From Streptomyces fulvoviolaceus (lineage in GTDB: Bacteria > Actinomycetota > Actinomycetes > Streptomycetales > Streptomycetaceae): 64,000 nt of DNA. Shown here in pieces: positions 1-6,618 of this stretch (its first letter is position 1; each line of letters starts with the position of its first letter). A model generated the notes under the pieces. That model worked only from the letters and a program-made list of their open reading frames with translations. It was not told where the DNA came from and did not search any database. The DNA lies in NCBI RefSeq assembly GCF_000718165.1, contig NZ_JOEY01000031.1, positions 1 to 64,000 of the forward strand, read 5' to 3'. The translations under genes were made by a program, and so were the position numbers.

Positions 1-819
1 GGCCAGGACCATGCCGAAGGAGGGGGCGGGGGCGGGTGGGGCCGGGTCCGTGGTCGTCCGCTGCGCGGGCTTCGTGAGTACGGCGGTGCCCTGGCTGTCA
101 TCTGCCGGACGGGCGGCGGGAGTTGAAGGGGCCCCAGGGGTCCCGGAGGTCCCGGGGGTGGGCTCCTCGCCGTAGACCTCCGCGTACACCGCCGGGTCCA
201 TCGGGTACTCGCGGCGGGTCATCCGGCGGGAGACCAGGTAGCCGAGCAGGATGACGACCGCGGTGACCGGGATGCCCAGGAGCAGGACCAGGCCCTGGTC
301 GGCGCCGATGGCCTGGGTGACGGCGACCGCGCCCGGGTGCGGGGGCAGGAAGGCGTGCACGGTGAGCATGGCCGCGCCCATCGGAAGGGCGTAGACGAGG
401 AGAGGCTTGCCGGAGGCGCGGGCGACGCCGTACGCGATCGGCATCAGGATGATCAGGCCGACCTCGAAGAAGACCGGGATGCCGAGGACGAAACCGGCGA
501 CGGTGAGCGCGAGCGGGGTGCGCTTGGAGCCGAAGCGGTCGATGAGGGAGTGGGCGAACGAGGCTGCTCCGCCGGAGAGTTCGATGATCCGGCCGATCAT
601 CGCGCCCAGGGCGATGATCGTGGCGATGTGACCGAGGGTGCCGCCCATGCCGTCCTCGATGGTCTTCACCAGGTCCGCGGCCGGGACGCCCGCGGCGAGC
701 GCGACGCCGATGGAGACGACGACCAGGGCGACGAAGGGCTGGACCTTGGCGCGGAGGATGAGGAGCAGGAGGGTGGCGACGCCGGCGGCGGCTATGAGGA
801 GGAGAGTGGTGTGGCTCAT
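1..819 (-). CDS. gntP: GntP-family gluconate/sugar-acid permease (partial, C-terminus off window)
   Basis: Membrane importer of the GntP family (gluconate and related sugar acids, proton symport). The visible 273 residues begin MSHTTLLLIAAAGVATLLL and run through several hydrophobic helices, with the family-typical stretch IPVFFEVGLIILMPIAYG and a PPHPGAVAV loop. A proline- and threonine-rich cytoplasmic loop follows, and the window edge cuts the gene. It starts 2 nt after the stop of the dehydrogenase gene, so the two are translationally linked. The neighbours (dehydrogenase, aldolase, DUF1537 kinase) suggest the substrate is a four-carbon sugar acid such as threonate or erythronate rather than gluconate; that is inferred from context. 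Confidence 0.88.
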   Translation of the reverse strand, partial: MSHTTLLLIAAAGVATLLLLILRAKVQPFVALVVVSIGVALAAGVPAADLVKTIEDGMGGTLGHIATIIALGAMIGRIIELSGGAASFAHSLIDRFGSKRTPLALTVAGFVLGIPVFFEVGLIILMPIAYGVARASGKPLLVYALPMGAAMLTVHAFLPPHPGAVAVTQAIGADQGLVLLLGIPVTAVVILLGYLVSRRMTRREYPMDPAVYAEVYGEEPTPGTSGTPGAPSTPAARPADDSQGTAVLTKPAQRTTTDPAPPAPAPSFGMVLA

Positions 820-821
820 CG

Positions 822-1796
822 TCACGCTCCGTTCTGGGATGGGGAGTTGGGGGTCTGCGGGGTCTGCGGGGTCTGCTCGGGCTTCGGGGGCTTCGGGGGC
901 TTCGGGGACTTCGGGGACAGGACAGTGACGACCGAGGAGTCGTCCTGGGCGGCCAGGCCGGTCGCCTCGCCGAGGAGGTAGAGCTGTTGGGCGGCGGAGG
1001 CGAGCGGGACCGGGACGTGGGCGTCCCTCGCGATGCCGGTGACGATGCCCATGTCCTTCACGAAGATGTCGAGGCGGGACTTCACCTCGGGGGCGGCGTC
1101 GTTCTCGTACGTCTCGACCATGCGGGGGCCGCGGTCGGCGAACATGAACGAACCGGCGGCGCCGTGGCGGAGGCTCTCGACGACCGTGGCCGGGTCGAGG
1201 CCGAGGCCGCGGGCGAGGGCGATCGCTTCTGCCGCGGCGGCGATGTGGACTCCCGCGAGGAGCTGGTTGATGGCCTTGAGGGCCTGGCCGTCGCCGGGGC
1301 GTGGGCCTACGACGGTGAGGGTGGAGGCCAGCAGGTCCAGGACCGGGCGGGCCAGGTCGAGGGCCTTGTCGTCCGCGCCCACGACGATCAGGAGGTCGCC
1401 GTCGCCGGCGCGGACCGGGCCGCCGCTGACGGGGGCGTCGACCGTGAGGATGCCGTGTTCTGCGAGGCGGGCGGCTGTGGTGCGGGCGGCTTCCGGGCCG
1501 ACGGTGCTGGTGAGGATGACTGTCGCGCCGGGGCGGAGGGTTTCGGCTGCGCCGTCCTTGGCGAAGAGGGCGGCTTCGACCTGGGTCTGGTCGCGTACGG
1601 CGAGGAGGACGACGTCGGCGTTGCGGGCGGCGTCGGCGGGGGTGTGGGCTGCCGTGCCGCCGGCGGCGGTGAGCTGGGCGAGGCGGTCTTCGGCCACGTC
1701 GAAGGCCGTGACGGGGAAGTGCGCGGCGAGGCGGGTGGCCATGGGGAGGCCCATGGCGCCCAGGCCGATCACTGCGGTGTGGGGACGGGGGGTCAT
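822..1796 (-). CDS. NAD(P)-dependent beta-hydroxyacid dehydrogenase, L-threonate dehydrogenase-like
   Basis: A 324-residue member of the 3-hydroxyisobutyrate dehydrogenase family. It should oxidise a 2- or 3-hydroxy acid with NAD(P)+. Visible signatures are the N-terminal Rossmann motif GLGAMGLPMA (residues 11-20), the substrate-binding loop DAPVSGGP (120-127) and the catalytic lysine region GQALKAINQLL (K174, N178). The ATG at 1796 is chosen because the Rossmann fold begins at once; an upstream extension reads low-complexity repeat DNA. Next to a DUF1537 kinase this family usually supplies the first step of threonate/erythronate catabolism, making 3-oxo-tetronate. Odd point: residues 294-324 are a Lys/Pro/Gln tail encoded by 9-bp tandem repeats and are not part of the fold. 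Confidence 0.85.
   Translation of the reverse strand: MTPRPHTAVIGLGAMGLPMATRLAAHFPVTAFDVAEDRLAQLTAAGGTAAHTPADAARNADVVLLAVRDQTQVEAALFAKDGAAETLRPGATVILTSTVGPEAARTTAARLAEHGILTVDAPVSGGPVRAGDGDLLIVVGADDKALDLARPVLDLLASTLTVVGPRPGDGQALKAINQLLAGVHIAAAAEAIALARGLGLDPATVVESLRHGAAGSFMFADRGPRMVETYENDAAPEVKSRLDIFVKDMGIVTGIARDAHVPVPLASAAQQLYLLGEATGLAAQDDSSVVTVLSPKSPKPPKPPKPEQTPQTPQTPNSPSQNGA
850..915. repeat. Two 9-bp tandem repeat tracts inside the dehydrogenase 3' end
   Basis: On the plus strand GGGGTCTGC repeats three times (850-876). GGCTTCGGG then repeats three times plus one variant (880-915). Because the period is a multiple of three, the frame is kept and the repeats encode the PKP/QTP-type tail of the dehydrogenase. 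Confidence 0.85.
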
Positions 1797-1910
1797 CGGG
1801 GGCCTTTCTGGGGAGCGGGAGTTGGGGAGCGGTGGGGGTTCTTGGGGGTGCTGTTTTCGGTGAGGAGCGCGGAGTTGGGGCGGGGGCGGGGTCGCTCGCC
1901 GGCGCCGGTG

Positions 1911-2093
1911 GGGTGCCGCTTCTGTGGGTCGGGAGCCGCCCCAGCGGCGCGGTTGCTCGCAGCGACGGCAGATGGGGCGCCACGGTTGGCAGGGCCGCAT
2001 CGCGCAGTCAGGTGTCTGCGGCGCCGTCGTGGCTGGTCGCGCAGTTCCCCGCGCCCCTTCGGGGCGCTGCCCCAGCGGCACGACCGCCCGCAG
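1911..2093. repeat. Dispersed Streptomyces-type palindromic repeat cluster
   Basis: The 297-nt gap between the dehydrogenase and aldolase genes (1797-2093) has no convincing gene. It holds a 53-nt element (1911-1963) with the core GGGTCGGGAGCCGCCCCAGC, which recurs at 6454-6507. It also holds a second element (about 2030-2093) with the familiar Streptomyces repeat around GCAGTTCCCCGCGCCCC and a perfect hairpin, GCGCCCC-TTC-GGGGCGC (2051-2067). The tail of that element (CCCCAGCGGCACGACCGCC) resembles the first. The hairpin could act as an mRNA processing or attenuation site inside the operon; the sequence does not show which. Confidence 0.75.
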
Positions 2094-2960
2094 CTAGGGC
2101 AGCTTGGTCTGCGTGAGCTGGGTGATGATTCGGGAGGCGGCTTTCGTGACGGCGTCCCGGCCCGCCGACCACAGGCTCACCACGTCCGAACCCGGGAGTG
2201 CCGTGGGGAGTTGGGCGCTCACCGCCTGGAGGTAGGCGCGGCGGAGTTCGGCGTTGACGTTGATCTTGGCGACGCCTCGGGCCAGGGAGCCGAGGAGTTG
2301 GTCCTCGGGGAGGCCGCTGGCGCCGTGGAGGACCAGGGGGACGGGGACTGTCGTATGGATCGCGGACAGGCGGTCCAGGTCCAGGCGTACCGGGGTGGCC
2401 GTGAAGCCGTGGACGTTGCCGACTGCCACCGCCAGTGCGTCCACGGCGGTTTCGGCCACGAACTCCGCTGCCTGGGCGGGGTCGGTCATCGCGGTGGCCG
2501 TCGCCGTCGCGTTCGTCGAGACGTCCTCGTCGCCCGCGAGGGCGCCCAACTCGGCCTCCACCCAGGCGCCGTGGTCGCGGGCCCGGCGTACGGCCTCGCG
2601 GGTAAGGGCGATGTTCTCGGCGAAGGAGAGGTGGGAGCCGTCGACCATGACCGAGGTGTAGCCCGCCCTCAGGCAGGCGGTGATCTCGTCGAGGTCGCGG
2701 CTGTGGTCCAGGTGGACGCCCAGGGCGGCGGAGGAGGCCGTCGCCGCGTCGAGCGCCAGGCGCATCAGGGGTTCGCGGCCCGCGTGCTTGAAGGGGCCGG
2801 CGCCCGCCTGGATGAGGACCGGGTGGTCGGGGTTCGCTTCCGCGGCGGCGACTATGCCCTGCACCGTCTCCAGGTTGTACGCGACGAAGCCGGGCAGGGC
2901 GCGGCCGTTCTCGTACGCCGTCGTCAGGGCCTTCAGGCCCTCGGGTCCCGTCAGCAGCAT
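2094..2960 (-). CDS. Class II (zinc) ketose-bisphosphate-type aldolase
   Basis: A 288-residue aldolase of the fructose-bisphosphate/tagatose-bisphosphate class II family, which cleaves a phosphorylated ketose-like substrate using Zn2+. Metal and catalytic residues are visible: HLDHSRD (H83, D85, H86), the VEAELG motif near 134-139, GNVHGF (H184) and LHGASGLP (H212). Residues 144-160 (Asp/Thr/Ala-rich) replace part of a usual loop. The ATG overlaps the kinase stop by one base (TGATG), so it is co-translated with the kinase. The described threonate pathways commonly use an aldolase/adducin-type decarboxylase after the DUF1537 kinase. Here a class II aldolase takes that place, so the phosphorylated C4 intermediate is probably split by retro-aldol cleavage (inference). 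Confidence 0.82.
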   Translation of the reverse strand: MLLTGPEGLKALTTAYENGRALPGFVAYNLETVQGIVAAAEANPDHPVLIQAGAGPFKHAGREPLMRLALDAATASSAALGVHLDHSRDLDEITACLRAGYTSVMVDGSHLSFAENIALTREAVRRARDHGAWVEAELGALAGDEDVSTNATATATAMTDPAQAAEFVAETAVDALAVAVGNVHGFTATPVRLDLDRLSAIHTTVPVPLVLHGASGLPEDQLLGSLARGVAKINVNAELRRAYLQAVSAQLPTALPGSDVVSLWSAGRDAVTKAASRIITQLTQTKLP

Positions 2961-4399
2961 CAGGCGGCGCTCCTCAGGAGGGCGAGGGCGTCGGCGAGGG
3001 CGTCGTCGCCGCCGACGTTTCCGGCGAACACGATGTAGGGGATGCCGGCGGCCGGGCCGTCGACGGGCTGCCAGAGGGAGACGATGCCGGGGAGCAGGGT
3101 GCCGCGGGCCCAGGCGCGGCGGATCTCCAGGCCGTGGGTGGCGGTGTCGCTGGAGGTGATGCCGCCCTTGGCGATGACGAACGCCGGGCGGCGGGCCGCC
3201 GTGATCAGACGGACCGTCTCGACCAGGGCGGCGGAGACGCTGCGGGAGATCGCGAGGCTCTCGTCGGGGTCGGATGCGGTGACCACCGTGCGGGTGGTGC
3301 GGATGACGGTGTCGGCCGTTGCCATGGCGGTCGCCGCGGTGCCGGCTGTTTCGTGGATGTGCGCCTCGCGGCGGGCCGGGTCGAGGAGCCTGGCCACGTC
3401 GAGTTCGTACTCGGCGAGGTCTGTCGTGCTCTCGCGCAGGCGGTTCAACTGGCGGGTGGTCAGGGAGACATGGGAGCCGACGACTATCAGGCCGTGGGGG
3501 GCGGTTGCGCGCAGGGGGGTGAGTTCGGGGGCGGTGAGCGGGGGGTGGGCCGGCTGGCCGGAGCGGGCGCGGACGAAGGAGGGGCCGACGCGGTAGAGGA
3601 GGCGGGTGCCCTGTGTCTCTGCCTCGGCCGCGGCGAGGGCCAGGACGCGGAGGTCGTCGTCGCAGACCGTGTCCACTACGGCGGTGGCGGCGTCGTGGAG
3701 AGTGCGGAGCTGTTCGGCTACGTGGGCGGGGCCGCCGGTGCGCAGGTCGGTGAGGGTGATGCGGAGGACCTTGTCGGCGGGGATGCGGCCCTTCGTCTTC
3801 TCCTCGACCCAGTCGGGGAGGGCGGAGGAGGTGTAGCCGAAGGTGGCGTCCTTCGCGAACTCGCTCTCGCCGACCGGGAGCAGGCCGTCCGGGGTGCGCA
3901 TCCAGTGCGTCGAGTCGACGGTGAGGCGGCCCGCCTCGATGTACGCCGGGACGAGGACGACTCCGTCGGGGGCGGCACCGGTCGCCGTCAACTCCTCGGC
4001 CAGGACGTCGGTTTCGAGGGGGAAGTGGCCTCGGAGGGTCGAGTCGCCGCGGGAGGCGATGACGTACGGGATGTTCTCGGCCTCGGAGGCCTGGTGGAGG
4101 GCGCGGACGATCTCGCGGTTGCGGGTGGCGGCGTCCTGGGGGGCGAGGCTGCGGGTGTTGGTGAGGACGAAGAAGGCGGGGCTGTTCTGGCGGAGGGCCC
4201 AGCGGAGGTCGTCCACCGTCCAGGTGGTGAGGACGGGGATGTCCTTGACGGTCTGGGTGCCGGTGGGGTCGTCGTCCAGGACGGCCAGGCGGGGGGCCGA
4301 CTCCATGCGGGCCGCCACTTCGGAGGGGGCGACGGTCCTGAGCGGTGGGACATTCTGGAGCACTTCGGACTCGGGGAGGGCGTGACGGGGTAGGGACAT
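2960..4399 (-). CDS. Four-carbon acid sugar kinase (DUF1537 / OtnK-like)
   Basis: A 479-residue kinase of the DUF1537 family, which phosphorylates four-carbon sugar acids or 3-oxo-tetronate with ATP. The N-terminal substrate domain opens with the family motif LDDDPTGTQTV (residues 41-51). The C-terminal nucleotide-binding domain has the typical AKGGITSSDTA stretch and ends VFAGNVGGDDAL. A CAGGAA ribosome-binding site lies 6 nt before the ATG. It is the first catabolic gene after the GntR regulator (95-nt gap) and overlaps the aldolase. The order kinase, aldolase, dehydrogenase, permease under one regulator supports a complete uptake and breakdown route for a C4 sugar acid. Confidence 0.86.
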   Translation of the reverse strand: MSLPRHALPESEVLQNVPPLRTVAPSEVAARMESAPRLAVLDDDPTGTQTVKDIPVLTTWTVDDLRWALRQNSPAFFVLTNTRSLAPQDAATRNREIVRALHQASEAENIPYVIASRGDSTLRGHFPLETDVLAEELTATGAAPDGVVLVPAYIEAGRLTVDSTHWMRTPDGLLPVGESEFAKDATFGYTSSALPDWVEEKTKGRIPADKVLRITLTDLRTGGPAHVAEQLRTLHDAATAVVDTVCDDDLRVLALAAAEAETQGTRLLYRVGPSFVRARSGQPAHPPLTAPELTPLRATAPHGLIVVGSHVSLTTRQLNRLRESTTDLAEYELDVARLLDPARREAHIHETAGTAATAMATADTVIRTTRTVVTASDPDESLAISRSVSAALVETVRLITAARRPAFVIAKGGITSSDTATHGLEIRRAWARGTLLPGIVSLWQPVDGPAAGIPYIVFAGNVGGDDALADALALLRSAA

Positions 4400-4494
4400 G
4401 GCGATTCCTGGGACGGGGGTACGGCGGGGGAAGGGACCGGCGGTACGGCGGCCCCTGGGGTGTGCGGAAGGCTGAGCGGTACTGCGGGCTGCTG

Positions 4495-5190
4495 CTAGTC
4501 GGTCGACTTCACTACGTGGGTGCGGTAGTCCGTCGCCGTCTGGTTCATGTGGGCGTTCATCGCCTCGCGGGCCTTGTCCGGGTTGCCGGATTCCAGGGCG
4601 GCGAGGACTTCCTCGTGGTGGGCGATCGCGTTGATACGGATCTGGGGGACCGCGGAGGTCTCGCGGCGGCCCTCGATGAGGAGGGGACCGAAGGGTTCGA
4701 AGAGGAGGGGGACGAAGAGGTTGGCCGTCGCCCGCATCACCGTGGCGTGGAAGTCGATGTCGGCCTGGACGAACTTCTCCGTGTCGGCCTCGTCGGCGGC
4801 CTCCCGCATCGTGGCGAGGTGTTCGCGCAGTTCCGCGAGGTCGCTCTCCGTGCGGCGCAGCGCGGCCAGCTCGGTGGCGCCGTTCTCGATGAGACGGCGG
4901 GCCTCGATGAGCTGCTCGGAGAGTGACGTGTGGGCGGAGCGCGAGGCGGCTCGGACCACAGGCTCCAGGGCCGTCCAGCGGTCCGGCGGGTTCACGTAGG
5001 TGCCACGGCCGCGGACCACTCGTACGACGTTCTGCGCGCGCAGTTGCTTGACCGCCTCGCGGACCGTCAGCCTGCTCACCGAGGCCTGCTCGGCGAGCTC
5101 GGCCTCCGGGGGGAGGGCGGCGTCCGGCGGGTACGTGCCGTCGATGATCGCGCTGAGCAGGCGCTCGGCGAGGTCTTCGGAGAGCGACAT
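4495..5190 (-). CDS. GntR/FadR-family transcriptional regulator
   Basis: A 231-residue DNA-binding repressor. The N-terminal winged helix (about residues 1-72) includes SVSRLTVREAVKQL, the recognition helix, and VRGRGTYV, the wing. An all-helical FCD-type effector domain follows, with D and H residues spread in a typical metal/ligand pattern (QADIDFHATVM, NAIAHHEEVLAAL). The ATG at 5190 is preferred over an upstream GTG because GGAGG lies just before it. It leads the leftward C4-acid operon and probably represses it from the nested palindromes at 5265-5294, with the phosphorylated or free sugar acid as inducer (inference). Confidence 0.85.
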   Translation of the reverse strand: MSLSEDLAERLLSAIIDGTYPPDAALPPEAELAEQASVSRLTVREAVKQLRAQNVVRVVRGRGTYVNPPDRWTALEPVVRAASRSAHTSLSEQLIEARRLIENGATELAALRRTESDLAELREHLATMREAADEADTEKFVQADIDFHATVMRATANLFVPLLFEPFGPLLIEGRRETSAVPQIRINAIAHHEEVLAALESGNPDKAREAMNAHMNQTATDYRTHVVKSTD

Positions 5191-5264
5191 CTTCGAGCCT
5201 CCGTCGGGCGGGTGCGGGTCTGGAGCCACCGTACGGGTTGAAGGCGGGGGCTCAGCGAGGGGCT

Positions 5265-5335
5265 CAGATATCTGACGTCAGACATCTGATGTCTCGATGT
5301 CGGTAACCATGGCAGCGGGTTTCGGGGCGCGTCAA
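5265..5335 (-). promoter_or_regulatory. Promoter and nested palindromic operator of the C4-acid operon
   Basis: Reading leftward there is a -35 box TTGACG (5330-5335), an 18-bp spacer and a -10 box CATGGT (5306-5311), which puts the start near 5299. Directly downstream three inverted repeats overlap: AGACATC-T-GATGTCT (5280-5294), the perfect 12-mer TCTGACGTCAGA (5271-5282) and CAGATATCTG (5265-5274). Their position over the early transcribed region suits repression by the adjacent GntR protein. Just upstream, 5341-5368 can form a weak CTGCCG/CGGCAG stem that may end transcription of the ABC exporter operon. Confidence 0.7.
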
Positions 5336-5391
5336 TACCTCTGCCGCATTTCTGTTTGGTTACGGCAGGTGATCACTGGGGGATCGGCGCG

Positions 5392-6357
5392 TCAGCGGCT
5401 GTGCTCGCTGTCGTCCGGCCATACGGCGATGTGGTCCTGCTCCAGTTCCAGGGCAACGCGGTCCCGCATGCCCAGGGCCTCGGTGTACTCGGCGGGGAGC
5501 TGGAGGCGGCCGGCGCGGTCGAGCATGGCGTACTCGCGGGCGACCACCGTCTCGTGGCCGGTGGTCGCGTCGATCTCGCTTCGGCGCAGGACCTCCGTGG
5601 AGGTACGGCCGTCGCGGATGGCGACCGTGCGGCGGACCTGGCTTGCGACCGCCTGGTCGTGGGTGACGATGACGATGGTCGTGCCCAGGTGTTCGTTCGC
5701 GGTGCGGAACGCGGCGAAGATCTGCTCCGCGGTGTGGGAGTCGAGCTCGCCGGTGGGTTCGTCGGCGAGCAGGACCGCGGGGTTGTTGGCGAGGGCGACC
5801 GCTATGGCGACGCGTTGTTGCTGGCCGCCGGACATCTGGTGGGGGCGACGGTCGCGGCAGTCGGCGATGCCCATCAACTCCAGGAGTTCCAGGGCTCGTT
5901 CGGAGCCGGCTCGGCGGGTCCGGCGGGCGCGGGTGCCGGTCAGCTGCATCGGGAGAGTGATGTTCTGGGCGGCGGTCAGGTAGGGGAGGAGGTTGCGGGA
6001 GGTCTGCTGCCAGACGAAGCCGACGGTCTTGCGGCGGTAGGTGAGGCGGTCCTTGGCGGTCATGGTGAGGAGGTCGTGGTCGGCCACGCGGGCCGCGCCT
6101 GCGGTGGGGGTGTCGAGGCCGGCGAGGATGTTCATGAGGGTGGATTTGCCGCTGCCGGATGCGCCTACCAGGGCGAGGAGTTCGCCCTCTCGGACGAGGA
6201 GGTCGAGGCTCTGTAGGGCTTGCACCTCCACGCCGTCCGTCGTGAAGATGCGGACGAGGCGGTCGCAGGTGATCAGGGCGTCGTGGCCGTAGGAGGGGCG
6301 GTTGCGGGCGGTGGTCGCGCGGTGGGCCAGGTCGGCGAGGGTGGGGTTGGTGGTCAT
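5392..6357 (-). CDS. MacB/LolD-type ABC transporter ATPase with AbrB-like C-terminal tail
   Basis: A 321-residue ABC ATPase that powers the FtsX-like permeases encoded upstream. Walker A GASGSGKS (65-72), signature MSGGQQQR (175-182), Walker B LLADEPTGELD (196-206) and H-loop VTHD (231-234) are intact. After the ATPase core (ending near residue 255) comes an extension. Residues 274-314, for example MLDRAGRLQLPAEY followed by GMRDRVALELEQDHI, read like a single SpoVT/AbrB-type swapped-hairpin domain. AGGAGG precedes the ATG. It is last in the operon, 261 nt after the second permease. The tail could dimerise the ATPase or couple it to DNA; neither is shown here. Confidence 0.88.
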   Translation of the reverse strand: MTTNPTLADLAHRATTARNRPSYGHDALITCDRLVRIFTTDGVEVQALQSLDLLVREGELLALVGASGSGKSTLMNILAGLDTPTAGAARVADHDLLTMTAKDRLTYRRKTVGFVWQQTSRNLLPYLTAAQNITLPMQLTGTRARRTRRAGSERALELLELMGIADCRDRRPHQMSGGQQQRVAIAVALANNPAVLLADEPTGELDSHTAEQIFAAFRTANEHLGTTIVIVTHDQAVASQVRRTVAIRDGRTSTEVLRRSEIDATTGHETVVAREYAMLDRAGRLQLPAEYTEALGMRDRVALELEQDHIAVWPDDSEHSR

Positions 6358-6453
6358 GGGCGGCCTCCTATGCGGGGTTCGCTGAGCGGGGGGCGTTGGG
6401 CGGTGGCGCGGGGTGGGGGCTGGGCGGGGCTGGGTGCGCAGCCCGGCGCTGCG

Positions 6454-6507
6454 GGGTGCCGCTCTCTTTGGGTCGGGAGCCGCCCCAGCGGCACGACTGC
6501 CCGCAGC
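6454..6507. repeat. Second copy of the dispersed repeat element
   Basis: This closely matches 1911-1963 (GGGTGCCGCT, a few variable bases, then GGGTCGGGAGCCGCCCCAGC and a cysteine-codon-like GC tail). It lies in the 261-nt gap between the ABC ATPase and permease genes. The rest of the gap (6508-6618) is a simple GGCGGC/TGCGGC-like low-complexity stretch with no credible gene. Confidence 0.75.
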
Positions 6508-6618
6508 TGCGGCAATTGGGGCGGCTGTGGCGGCTACGGCGGCCGTGATGGTTGGGGCGGTCGTGACTGCTGGGGCAGCTATGGCGGCTGCGGCAGCTGG
6601 AGCGGCTGCTGAAGCCGC

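Noticed and set aside
987..3038. Long plus-strand open frame (683 codons) opposite the dehydrogenase and aldolase
   Set aside because: It is the reverse complement of two recognisable genes in GC-rich DNA, is rich in Gly/Arg/Val, has no domain and crosses gene borders.
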